Shown here: positions 7,841 to 14,481 of the stretch, piece by piece | Layout: the number at the start of each line of letters is the position of its first letter | How positions within the stretch are numbered: position 1 is the first letter of the stretch | Source: Bacteroidota bacterium | GTDB lineage: Bacteria; Bacteroidota; Bacteroidia; Chitinophagales; Chitinophagaceae | NCBI GenBank assembly: GCA_023440945.1 | Contig: JAEZRL010000416.1 | Location: forward strand, 1 to 14,591 | Reading direction: 5' to 3' | DNA length: 14,591 nucleotides | Notes under the pieces: model-generated | Database searches by the model: none | Seen by the model: only the letters and a program-made list of their open reading frames with translations | What the model was told of the DNA's origin: nothing | Position numbers and translations under genes: made by a program

Positions 7841-9007
7841 ATGAATAAAATACTTTTTATTTTCAGCATGCTTGTTATTACCTCTGCTTGTTTGAGAGTA
7901 GATTCTTCTGCTCAAAATAAGTTTAAATATGCTGCTATACCGGACAGCTTAAAAAAACAATTTGCATTTAATGAAACTAAACATACAGATAGATTGTGGA
8001 AAGAAAAAAAAATTTATGATCTAACGAAGAGTTTGCCGTCAGGTTATGTAACTGACGCATCAGTTGATTATACTTCATATATTCAGGAAGGTATAAATAA
8101 TTACGATAATGTTATATTCCCTGATTTCCCTGTATTGATAAATGAAAAAGGAATTTCTCTCAGAAGCAATACCATAATTAAATTTTCAAAAAATTCGAAG
8201 ATAATATTGAAACCTAATGCATTGGAGTCCTACGCTATTCTAAGAATTTATAATGTCAGTAATGTGAAGTTGTACTCCCCTGTGATAGTTGGGGATCGGC
8301 TAAATCATCTGGGCTCTAAAGGTGAAGGCGGAATGGGGATAAGAATTAGCGGCGCTGAAAACATAGAAATATATAACTCCCAGATTTCACAATGTTGGGG
8401 CGATGGTATATATATATCAAATAACAGGAATGGAATAAGTAAGGAAATTAAAATTTTTAATGCTTGGTTGGACTATAACAGGCGAAACGGTCTTACCATT
8501 ACCAGTGGCAAAAACATAACGGTAGAAAATCTAATCTCTTCGAACACGCTTGGAACAGCTCCAATGTCAGGCTTGGACATAGAACCCAATAACAGCAAAG
8601 AAGCAATTGATAGTATAGCGATTTCCAATTATTGTGGTTTTAATAATGGTACATCTACATTGCAGGTTGGGTTGAGCAATTTGCCTGACTCTTTAGTAAA
8701 ATCTGTAAATATAAGTATTAACAATGTAACGAGTATTAACGCTCCTTATGGATTAATACTTGGTGGGTTTTATGATCGAGGAACGGCAAAAGTTACTGGT
8801 AAGATTCAAATAGATGATATTCATGTTATCAATGCAGCATTATTACCAATCAAAATCGGCAGGAATTACCAGTATGGGCCATCGGTAATGTTGAAGAATG
8901 TAGTATTCATTCAGCAAGATTCATCTGGTCAGAAAGTTCTTCTGGATGAGGCTTACCGAAAATTTAAAAGCAGAATATCCAGTAGAGTTAACACTTTTAT
9001 AGAATGA
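7841..9007 (+). CDS. Secreted right-handed parallel beta-helix protein (pectate-lyase-like fold)
   Basis: A 388-residue exported protein. Residues 1-24 form a signal peptide: K3, hydrophobic stretch 4-16, and a likely signal peptidase I site after SSA (22-24). Cys17 follows T-S-A, only a weak lipobox, so lipidation is possible but less likely. From about 80 to 360 the protein repeats short strands with N/G/I ladders (ILRIYNVSNVKLYSPVIVG, IRISGAENIEIYNSQISQC, GLTITSGKNITVENLISS), the pattern of right-handed parallel beta-helices (Beta_helix/PbH1). WGDGIYIS (186-193) and SGLDIEPNN (243-251) sit on successive coils and are the best candidates for an active or metal-binding face. Fold relatives are polysaccharide lyases, GH28-like hydrolases, C5-epimerases and tailspikes. 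Inside a Wzx/Wzy operon it may cut, modify or bind the polymer in the periplasm or outside. Enzyme class cannot be assigned. Confidence 0.85.
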   Translation: MNKILFIFSMLVITSACLRVDSSAQNKFKYAAIPDSLKKQFAFNETKHTDRLWKEKKIYDLTKSLPSGYVTDASVDYTSYIQEGINNYDNVIFPDFPVLINEKGISLRSNTIIKFSKNSKIILKPNALESYAILRIYNVSNVKLYSPVIVGDRLNHLGSKGEGGMGIRISGAENIEIYNSQISQCWGDGIYISNNRNGISKEIKIFNAWLDYNRRNGLTITSGKNITVENLISSNTLGTAPMSGLDIEPNNSKEAIDSIAISNYCGFNNGTSTLQVGLSNLPDSLVKSVNISINNVTSINAPYGLILGGFYDRGTAKVTGKIQIDDIHVINAALLPIKIGRNYQYGPSVMLKNVVFIQQDSSGQKVLLDEAYRKFKSRISSRVNTFIE

Positions 9008-9024
9008 TTTAAACATTTAAGAGG

Positions 9025-10134
9025 TTGAAGTATAGGGTTCTAATTGTTTTGCCGACCGATTCTTTAGGAGGTGCTGAGCAGTTTCTGAAAATGATTGCTT
9101 CTTATCATGCAGATAATGATGATGGTGTTACAGTTTTTTTTATGAACGACAAGAAACATAGAGGCTGGGAGGATCTGGAAAAGAAAGCACGTATTCTTTA
9201 CGGCAAGGGACAGCGGGAGAGAGAGGGAACAGTAAGGCTGGTAAAAAACCTTAGTAGTCATCGGTTTACTCAGTATGACAGGGCATATACATCTCACTCC
9301 CATATAACTGCAATTGTAGGGCTATTAAGAAAGTTAAACATACTTTCCATCAGGCATTTTGTGGCTCGCGAATCTACCCTTGTTTTTAGCCGATTTTCCG
9401 GCCTAAGATTGCTTACATTTCGCTTTTTTTATCAAATGGGTTTTTCTTCAGTAGATACCCTTATTTGTCAAACCGATTTGATGAGGCAACAGTTGTTGAA
9501 AAATATTCCACGCATTTTAAAAAAAATACCAAACGTAATTGTGCTTCCTAATCCCATTAATTTAAAAGTTGCCGCTAAGTATGCTGATGAAATGTCTTTT
9601 CAAACTACAGTTAATACCGATTATATAGTGTCTGCGGGAAGACTGATTGATGAAAAAGGCTTTGATTTATTAATTCGTTCTTTTGCAATCATTAGCAGTT
9701 CATATAAAAATTTGAAGCTTGTTATTTTAGGAGACGGCAGTTTAAGAACAGTATTGCAAACACTTGCAACGCAACTTGGAATTGCAGATAAAGTAATTTT
9801 ACCTGGCAGAGTTGATAATGTTTATCCCTATTTCAGACAGGCTAAGGCTTGTGTGGTTTCTTCCCGTATAGAAGGTTTTCCAAATGTTCTATTACAAATG
9901 ATGAGTCAAAACGGCAATGTGGTAAGCACTCTTTGCGCAGGAGGAGTTGAAGATATACCGGCATTAATTACGTGCCTTCCGGATGATGAAAAAGAGTTAG
10001 AAGCAGCGGTTATGAGAAGCTTAAATAAAAGTAAAACAGAGGTGGAAGAAAATTTAAGAACTTTCCAACAATATTTGTATGAGAGAACAGTTGAAAAATT
10101 TATTGGGAAGATTGAAAAAATAATGTCGAACTAA
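9025..10134 (+). CDS. Glycosyltransferase family 4
   Basis: A 369-residue GT-B protein. LPTDSLGGAEQF (9-20) is the acceptor-domain glycine loop; the donor domain starts at YIVSAGRLIDEKGFD (200-214) and continues through LVILGDGSL (232-240) and ILPGRVDNVYPY (258-269). In the E-x7-E region the sequence is IEGFPNVLLQMM (282-293): E283 is present but the second glutamate is Q291, a variant also seen in the glycosyltransferase that starts near 11233. The start must be TTG 9025: an in-frame TAA lies at 9010-9012, and the next in-frame ATG would remove the conserved first strand. AGAGG precedes it closely. It lies 17 bases after the beta-helix gene. Presumed role: addition of one sugar to the lipid-linked unit; donor unknown. 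Confidence 0.88.
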   Translation: MKYRVLIVLPTDSLGGAEQFLKMIASYHADNDDGVTVFFMNDKKHRGWEDLEKKARILYGKGQREREGTVRLVKNLSSHRFTQYDRAYTSHSHITAIVGLLRKLNILSIRHFVARESTLVFSRFSGLRLLTFRFFYQMGFSSVDTLICQTDLMRQQLLKNIPRILKKIPNVIVLPNPINLKVAAKYADEMSFQTTVNTDYIVSAGRLIDEKGFDLLIRSFAIISSSYKNLKLVILGDGSLRTVLQTLATQLGIADKVILPGRVDNVYPYFRQAKACVVSSRIEGFPNVLLQMMSQNGNVVSTLCAGGVEDIPALITCLPDDEKELEAAVMRSLNKSKTEVEENLRTFQQYLYERTVEKFIGKIEKIMSN

Positions 10135-10135
10135 A

Positions 10136-11260
10136 ATGAGGAGTTGTAAGCGTATAGCGATACTAGTTCCTTGCCTCTCTTTAGGCGGCGCTGAGAGGCA
10201 AATTAGTTTAATTGCTCCCAGGCTCTTACAAAGTGGTTTTGAAGTTATTGTTATATCAATGATTTCGCCACTAGCTTTCGTAGATGAAATGTCAAAAGAA
10301 GGAGTGAAAATTTTTTCTTTGAACATGCAGCAGGGGCAGTATTCATTAAAGGCGTTATTCAGGCTTTTAACTATACTTAAAAAAAACGCAATAAAATGTT
10401 TGATAACTTTTAACTACCCGGCGAATATTACAGGTAGGATTTTAAAGCTTTTTTTTCCTGCACTCAAACTTATAACGTCGATAAGAAGTTCAACATTTGG
10501 TTCTTCATCAAGAACCTCTTTGATGAAAATTACAAGAGGTTTTGATGAAACAACGGTGGTTAATTCTAATGTTGTCGCCCGAGCTTTTTTAGATGAAAAA
10601 GTCATTCTTGGATCGAGACTGAAGATCATTTTAAACGGTGTTATTGTTCGGCGGGATTCGGAGCAGGAGGCATTAAGAAGGTGCGGCTCTAAACTTCGAA
10701 AGGAATTTGTACCCACGTCTTCAGATTGTTTTGTCTGGGTTGCGGTGGGGAGACATGAAGTACCTAAAGATTATCCAACATTAATAGACGCATGTTCGCT
10801 GTTCGACGTGCGTATAAAAAATTGGATTTTAATAATAGTAGGTGATGGTTCTTTGAAAGAAGCGACTGAATCTTATATCAGAGAAAAAGGCCTAGAGAAA
10901 AAAATTCTTTTAGTAGGCAAAAAGGAAAATGTTTTCCCATATTATTATGCCGCCGATGCGTACGTGTCTTCCTCCGCTTGGGAAGGAATGCCAAACACGT
11001 TGATCGAAGCAATGCTGCACGAGTGTCCTGCTGTAGCAACAAGTGTAGGTGAAGTGCCGAATCTTTTGAAAGATAAAATCAACGGATATATTGCATCACC
11101 CCGAAATGCAAAATCAATTGCGGACGCAATGACCCATATGATGCAATTAACATCGCCTGACCGATGCAATTTTGTGCGGACTGCAAGACAAATGGTAACA
11201 GATCAACTAAACATAGATAAGATTGTGAATCAGTGGAAAGAAGTTTTAAAGGCAGATTAA
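10136..11260 (+). CDS. Glycosyltransferase family 4
   Basis: A 374-residue GT-B retaining glycosyltransferase. The N-terminus RIAILVPCLSLGGAERQ (6-22) is the first strand plus G-G-A-E-R loop typical of GT4 enzymes. The donor domain shows VAVGRHEVPKDYPTL (202-216), IIVGDGSLK (233-241) and a complete E-x7-E motif in WEGMPNTLIEAM (282-293, E283 and E291), followed by VATSVGEVPNLL. It begins one base after the previous stop and its 3' end overlaps the next gene by up to 28 bases, so the three glycosyltransferases from 9025 to 12444 are probably translated together. It should add one residue of the repeat unit in the cytoplasm; the sugar and linkage cannot be read from sequence. Confidence 0.9.
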   Translation: MRSCKRIAILVPCLSLGGAERQISLIAPRLLQSGFEVIVISMISPLAFVDEMSKEGVKIFSLNMQQGQYSLKALFRLLTILKKNAIKCLITFNYPANITGRILKLFFPALKLITSIRSSTFGSSSRTSLMKITRGFDETTVVNSNVVARAFLDEKVILGSRLKIILNGVIVRRDSEQEALRRCGSKLRKEFVPTSSDCFVWVAVGRHEVPKDYPTLIDACSLFDVRIKNWILIIVGDGSLKEATESYIREKGLEKKILLVGKKENVFPYYYAADAYVSSSAWEGMPNTLIEAMLHECPAVATSVGEVPNLLKDKINGYIASPRNAKSIADAMTHMMQLTSPDRCNFVRTARQMVTDQLNIDKIVNQWKEVLKAD

Positions 11261-12444
11261 GATTATTGCGTGTAACTACGATACCACTCTCTTTGGATAA
11301 GTTACTGACGGGACAGCTAAAATTTATGTCTGATAAAGGCTTTGACGTTACTGCTGTAAGTGCGAATGGCTCTGAAATCGAAAGTATAAAAGAAAGAGAA
11401 GACTGCGAACATTGTATCATTCCTATGACACGAACCATTTCTCCGCTTGCTGATGTCAAAGCACTGTGGAAGATGGTACGATTGATAAAAAAAGAAAAGC
11501 CTGTTATTGTTCATACACATACACCAAAAGCGGGGCTGATAGGTATGCTTGCAGCATGGTTCTGCAAGGTGCCTGTTCGCTTGCATACAGTGGCAGGATT
11601 GCCACTCATGGAAAGTTCGGGCTCAAAAAGAAAACTATTAGTGTTTATAGAAAAATGCATCTATGCCTGTGCTTCTGCTGTTTACCCCAATTCTTTTGAA
11701 TTGAAGGACTATATTGAAAAAAATAAGTTTACTTCTTTCAATAAACTAAAAGTAATAGGCAAAGGAAGCTCTAACGGAATAGATATCGACTATTTTAAAA
11801 AAACAGGCAAAATAATAACAGAAGCCGAGCAAATAAGGGCACAATACAGAATATCAGCAAATGATCTTGTGTTTGTTTTTGTGGGGAGAATTGTAAAAGA
11901 TAAAGGAATAAATGAGCTTGTTAAAGCTTTTGATCATCTTAACAAGAAATATTTTAATATTAAATTATTACTTATCGGTCCTTTTGAAGACGATTTAGAT
12001 CCGATAGACAATTCAACAAGAGATATCCTTACAGCGAACAGAAGTATTATTTGTACAGGTTTTATTAACGATGTCAGGCCTTATCTGGCGGCTGCTGATG
12101 TACTCGCTTTTCCGTCGTATCGTGAAGGATTTCCCAATGTTCCTTTACAGGCAGGTTGTTTTGATCTGCCTTCCATTGTATCAAATATTAACGGTTGTAA
12201 CGAGATAATTAAAAACAACGTAAATGGTCTGATTGTTCCTCCTAAAAATCTAATTGCCTTGGAAGCAGCAATGGAAAGAATGGTAGCAGATGAAGACTTC
12301 AGAAAAAAATGCTCTTCTGTTGCGAGAGAAATGATTACAAAAAATTTTAGTAGAGAAGTAGTATGGCACGCTTTACTAGAGGAATACAAAAGGGAATTGA
12401 ACCAGAAAGGAATTAAATGTGCGTATGTATCTGAAGTATGTTAA
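11233..12444 (+). CDS. Glycosyltransferase family 4, CapM-like
   Basis: Up to 403 residues. LLRVTTIPLSLDKLLTGQLK (11-30) matches the opening of a GT4 subgroup often encoded directly before the initiating sugar transferase. It continues with VHTHTPKAGLIGMLAA (93-108), VFVGRIVKDKGINELVKAF (215-233) and SYREGFPNVPLQAG (295-308), where E298 is kept and the second E-x7-E glutamate is Q306, a substitution usual in this subgroup as I recall it. Because of its place before the PglC-like gene it may add the second sugar, onto the undecaprenyl-linked first residue (inference). The start is ambiguous: GTG 11233 overlaps the previous gene by 28 bases, while TTG 11266 gives a protein that starts just before RVTTIP. 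Its 3' end overlaps the next gene. Confidence 0.87.
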   Translation: MERSFKGRLRLLRVTTIPLSLDKLLTGQLKFMSDKGFDVTAVSANGSEIESIKEREDCEHCIIPMTRTISPLADVKALWKMVRLIKKEKPVIVHTHTPKAGLIGMLAAWFCKVPVRLHTVAGLPLMESSGSKRKLLVFIEKCIYACASAVYPNSFELKDYIEKNKFTSFNKLKVIGKGSSNGIDIDYFKKTGKIITEAEQIRAQYRISANDLVFVFVGRIVKDKGINELVKAFDHLNKKYFNIKLLLIGPFEDDLDPIDNSTRDILTANRSIICTGFINDVRPYLAAADVLAFPSYREGFPNVPLQAGCFDLPSIVSNINGCNEIIKNNVNGLIVPPKNLIALEAAMERMVADEDFRKKCSSVAREMITKNFSREVVWHALLEEYKRELNQKGIKCAYVSEVC

Positions 12445-13030
12445 GCCAGTTTTTGATGTAGTAGTTAGTGCTGTTGGGTTTATAGCTCTTTCACCCTTCT
12501 TCCTTCTTTCAGCAATCCTCCTCTTTTTCGCAAACAACGGCAAAGTATTTTTCCTGCAGCCCCGTCCCGGTAAGAACGGGAAGATATTCCGTGTGATAAA
12601 GTTTAAAACCATGAGCGATAAAAAAGATGCAAATGGTAACCTGCTGCCCGATGCAGAACGGCTAACCGGTATAGGGAACATCATCCGTAAAACATCTTTG
12701 GATGAAATACCGCAGCTTTTGAACGTGATAAAAGGGGATATGAGTTTGATAGGTCCGCGGCCCTTATTGGTGGAATACCTGCCGCTCTATAATGCCGATC
12801 AAAAAAGAAGACACGAGGTAAAACCCGGCATCACCGGCTGGGCCCAGGTAAATGGCCGCAATGCCATAAGCTGGGAGCAAAAATTTGCCTACGATGTCTG
12901 GTATGTTGATCATCTGGGCTTTGGTTTGGATATGAAGATATTGTTTATGACTTTTGCCAAAGTGTTCAGATCTGAGGGTATCAATGCCGCAGGTTCTGCC
13001 ACGATGGAAAAATTTACCGGAAGCAAATGA
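12425..13030 (+). CDS. Initiating phosphoglycosyl transferase, PglC-like monotopic sugar transferase
   Basis: A 201-residue bacterial sugar transferase (PF02397) of the small PglC type, without the extra helices of WbaP/WcaJ. Residues 9-37 form the re-entrant membrane helix with the Ser23-Pro24 kink also found in Campylobacter PglC. KFKTM (59-63) and the catalytic pair D93-E94 in TSLDEIPQL are present, followed by MSLIGPRPLL (106-115) and PGITGWAQVNGR (134-145). It transfers a sugar phosphate from a UDP-sugar to undecaprenyl phosphate on the cytoplasmic side, starting the repeat unit. ATG 12425 gives the typical MYLKY start; GTG 12419 would add two residues. It overlaps the preceding glycosyltransferase by 20 bases and the next gene by 4. 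Its G+C content is visibly higher than that of the upstream genes. With PglD next door, a UDP-diNAc-bacillosamine-like or related 4-amino sugar is a likely donor (inference). Confidence 0.93.
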   Translation: MYLKYVKPVFDVVVSAVGFIALSPFFLLSAILLFFANNGKVFFLQPRPGKNGKIFRVIKFKTMSDKKDANGNLLPDAERLTGIGNIIRKTSLDEIPQLLNVIKGDMSLIGPRPLLVEYLPLYNADQKRRHEVKPGITGWAQVNGRNAISWEQKFAYDVWYVDHLGFGLDMKILFMTFAKVFRSEGINAAGSATMEKFTGSK

Positions 13031-13629
13031 TCTATTTATACGGTGCAGGTGGTCATGCCAAAGTGATCGCTGAAATACTCGAACTGAATGGTCAAAACAT
13101 AGCAGGTGTTTTTGATGCCGATCTATCCAAAAGATTATTTGGTTTGGCTGCGCTCCCTTTTCCCGGTCCATTTGATCCTTCTGCAGACCAGCTTCTTATT
13201 TCTATTGGTAATAATGCCATCCGTAAAAAGATTGCTCACGCCATTAAAGCAAATTATGTTAGCGCTATTCATCCAGCAGCCACTCTTTCCAAACTGGTAA
13301 CCATACAGGAAGGCACCGTTGTAATGGGTGGCGTTGTAATAAACGCCGATACAACTATCGGGAAACATTGCATCATCAATACTTCTGCTTCTGCAGACCA
13401 TGATTGTATAATTGAAGATTTTGTGCACATCAGTCCGCATGCCGCGTTATGTGGTGGTGTTACGGTAGGAGAAGGTGCACATATCGGCACAGGCGCCATC
13501 ATCATCCCGGGTAAAAAAATAGGCGCTCATTCTATTATCGGCGCCGGTGCAGTGGTATTACGGGATATTCCTGCAAATGTCGTGGCAGTTGGCAATCCTG
13601 CAAAGGTGATAAGAAGCGTTAACCGCTAA
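13027..13629 (+). CDS. PglD-like sugar N-acetyltransferase (NeuD/PglD family)
   Basis: A 200-residue protein in two parts: an N-terminal Rossmann-like UDP-sugar-binding domain opening with IYLYGAGGHAKVIAEIL (2-18), and a C-terminal left-handed beta-helix (about 85-195). SADHDCIIEDFVHISPHA (122-139) holds H125, the same number and motif as the catalytic base of Campylobacter PglD, and H134; the end VAVGNPAKVI (186-195) is the usual closing motif. The family acetylates the 4-amino group of UDP-4-amino-4,6-dideoxy sugars with acetyl-CoA. ATG overlaps the stop of the sugar transferase as ATGA, so the pair is coupled and likely acts on the same sugar. The aminotransferase that often follows in Bacteroidota is absent here: 68 bases later a convergent gene ends. 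Confidence 0.92.
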   Translation: MIYLYGAGGHAKVIAEILELNGQNIAGVFDADLSKRLFGLAALPFPGPFDPSADQLLISIGNNAIRKKIAHAIKANYVSAIHPAATLSKLVTIQEGTVVMGGVVINADTTIGKHCIINTSASADHDCIIEDFVHISPHAALCGGVTVGEGAHIGTGAIIIPGKKIGAHSIIGAGAVVLRDIPANVVAVGNPAKVIRSVNR

Positions 13630-13655
13630 TCACGATTTTCCTCCTTATACCTTCT

Positions 13656-13694
13656 ATCTTCAGTCTTCTACCTGCCGTAGCTTTTACAAATCAA
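13656..13694. repeat. Dispersed imperfect direct repeat, copy 1
   Basis: This copy opens with ATCTTCAGTCTTCTA (13656-13670) and closes with TACAAATCAA (13685-13694). Both blocks recur exactly, in the same order and orientation, at 14482-14496 and 14520-14529, with a related CCTGNCGT segment between them. It lies in the short gap between the convergent PglD-like and HTH genes. No hairpin with a T-run, and so no clear intrinsic terminator, is visible in this gap. Confidence 0.7.
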
Positions 13695-13697
13695 ATT

Positions 13698-14111
13698 CTA
13701 TACTTTCCCATTTATTATCTTTTGAAGCAATTCATTTTTTTCTCTTTCGCTTTGCAATAAACGCTCATACAATTTCTTATTTTCTTCTAAAGCTTCCATC
13801 CATTTTTGAACGGGATTAATAGTAGAATTATAAAAAATGGATGCGGGCTGTTCACAGTTTTCAAAAGTGTTGCTGGAAATAATATTAATCGCTTTTTCCT
13901 CATCAAAATTTTCGATCGCTTCTTTCGGTACTTTCAGCACTTTAGCCACCTGTTCCAGCAGGTTAGGCTCTATCGTTTCCTTTCCCTCCAGTAAAGACAC
14001 CTTTTTCTGGCTCCAGTCGTCTCCCAGTTCCAGTGCCAGGCCTTCCTGCTTGATGCCCAGCATTTCCCGAAAACGCTTGATGTTCCTACCCTGGTGAATT
14101 GTCTTTTCCAT
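13698..14111 (-). CDS. HTH (XRE-like) transcriptional regulator with C-terminal coiled coil
   Basis: A 137-residue protein on the opposite strand to the operon. Residues 7-66 form an XRE/Cro-type DNA-binding domain: GRNIKRFREMLGIKQEGLAL (8-27), the recognition region DDWSQKKVSLLEGKE (31-45), then the closing helices LLEQVAKVLKVP (51-62). Residues 67-100 are a linker, and 103-133 are rich in K/E/L with heptad spacing, likely a coiled coil for oligomerisation. I recognise this architecture from many Bacteroidota genomes; targets are unknown. ATG 14111 (CAT at 14109-14111) is preferred, since MEKTIHQGRNIKRF starts directly at the domain; a longer frame up to 14204 adds 31 unconserved-looking residues. 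A TATATTTG element lies just upstream. It might regulate the neighbouring operon or itself, but nothing here proves either. Confidence 0.85.
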   Translation of the reverse strand: MEKTIHQGRNIKRFREMLGIKQEGLALELGDDWSQKKVSLLEGKETIEPNLLEQVAKVLKVPKEAIENFDEEKAINIISSNTFENCEQPASIFYNSTINPVQKWMEALEENKKLYERLLQSEREKNELLQKIINGKV

Positions 14112-14131
14112 AACCTGAAGATTGAGTATAA

Positions 14132-14139
14132 CAAATATA
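14132..14139 (-). promoter_or_regulatory. Candidate Bacteroidota -7 element of the HTH regulator
   Basis: Read on the - strand this is TATATTTG, a perfect TAnnTTTG match, 20 bases ahead of the preferred start codon at 14111. No TTTG-like -33 element is visible about 20 bases further up. It would give a leader of about 15 bases, which supports ATG 14111 over the longer frame. In this AT-rich context an 8-mer match can arise by chance. Confidence 0.4.
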
Positions 14140-14147
14140 AGCAGCGT

Positions 14148-14161
14148 CCGGGAAGTGCCGG
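14148..14161. promoter_or_regulatory. Candidate operator: CCGG-N6-CCGG inverted repeat
   Basis: CCGG at 14148-14151 and CCGG at 14158-14161 flank GAAGTG. The element is self-complementary and lies directly upstream of the TATATTTG element, where a repressor would block the HTH gene's promoter. Autoregulation is typical for XRE-type proteins, which is the only functional argument. On the + strand it is followed by a T-rich stretch (14167-14172 and beyond), but a 4-bp stem is too weak for a terminator call. Confidence 0.25.
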
Positions 14162-14268
14162 GGGTGTTTTTTAATTTTTGCCGGTGCCAGGACCGCAAAG
14201 GCAACAGAAACTAGTTGATCTTCCTGTAAAGTTTTTTCAGTATAAGACACTTTTTACCCTTCTTAGTG

Positions 14269-14334
14269 TTAAGCCATACATAAGCCATATATAAGCCATA
14301 TATAAGCCATACATAAGCCATATACAACTCATAC
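14269..14334. repeat. 11-bp tandem repeat array, unit ATAAGCCATAY
   Basis: Five consecutive units start at 14269, 14280, 14291, 14302 and 14313. The first has TT for AT, and the last base alternates C, T, T, C, T; otherwise they are identical. A degenerate sixth unit, ACAACTCATAC, fills 14324-14334. The unit length is close to one DNA helical turn, so each AAGCCAT core faces the same side. It lies about 160-220 bases upstream of the HTH start codon. Confidence 0.92.
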
Positions 14335-14373
14335 ACTCGTCAGGGAGAAATTCGCGGCGTGTCATCCATCATT

Positions 14374-14383
14374 ATGGCTTATA
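14374..14383. repeat. Inverted copy of the tandem-repeat core
   Basis: ATGGCTTATA is the exact reverse complement of TATAAGCCAT, the core of the array that ends 50 bases to the left. It could pair with any of the inner units as a long-loop stem, or be one more binding site in the opposite orientation. Confidence 0.7.
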
Positions 14384-14427
14384 ACTCATAACTCACCCTC
14401 ACCTTCTTTTTCCTCCTTAACTCCCTT

Positions 14428-14454
14428 CGCTGGCGCAAGTTTGGTAGCCAGGCG
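14428..14454. repeat. REP-like bulged stem-loop 1
   Basis: CGCTGGC (14428-14434) pairs with GCCAGGCG (14447-14454) in seven base pairs with one bulged G (14451) and a 12-base loop. There is no following T-run, so it is not a typical intrinsic terminator. GC-rich bulged hairpins in intergenic DNA resemble REP elements mobilised by REP-associated transposases; that link is inference. Confidence 0.5.
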
Positions 14455-14481
14455 CTGCATGTAGCCATACTTGTGCCTCCA

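Noticed and set aside
601..8012. A9 tracts at 601-609, 4036-4044 and 8004-8012 as phase-variation switches
   Set aside because: All three genes are intact, the runs encode Lys-rich stretches, and such runs are expected in DNA this AT-rich; no strain comparison is available.
11079..11459. 126-codon open frame on the - strand
   Set aside because: It is antisense to the overlap of two well-supported glycosyltransferase genes and has low-complexity Ser/Leu-rich content typical of a shadow frame.
12764..13171. 135-codon open frame on the - strand
   Set aside because: It lies wholly antisense to the sugar transferase and PglD-like genes, whose motifs are intact, and its translation resembles no protein family.
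14148..14175. Rho-independent terminator on the + strand
   Set aside because: The CCGG stem is only four pairs long, and no + strand gene ends nearby.
14247..14269. ACACT/AGTGT stem-loop before the tandem array
   Set aside because: Five pairs around a 13-base loop is too weak to call a structure.
14269..14334. CRISPR array
   Set aside because: The 11-bp units are directly adjacent with no spacers, and no cas gene is present.
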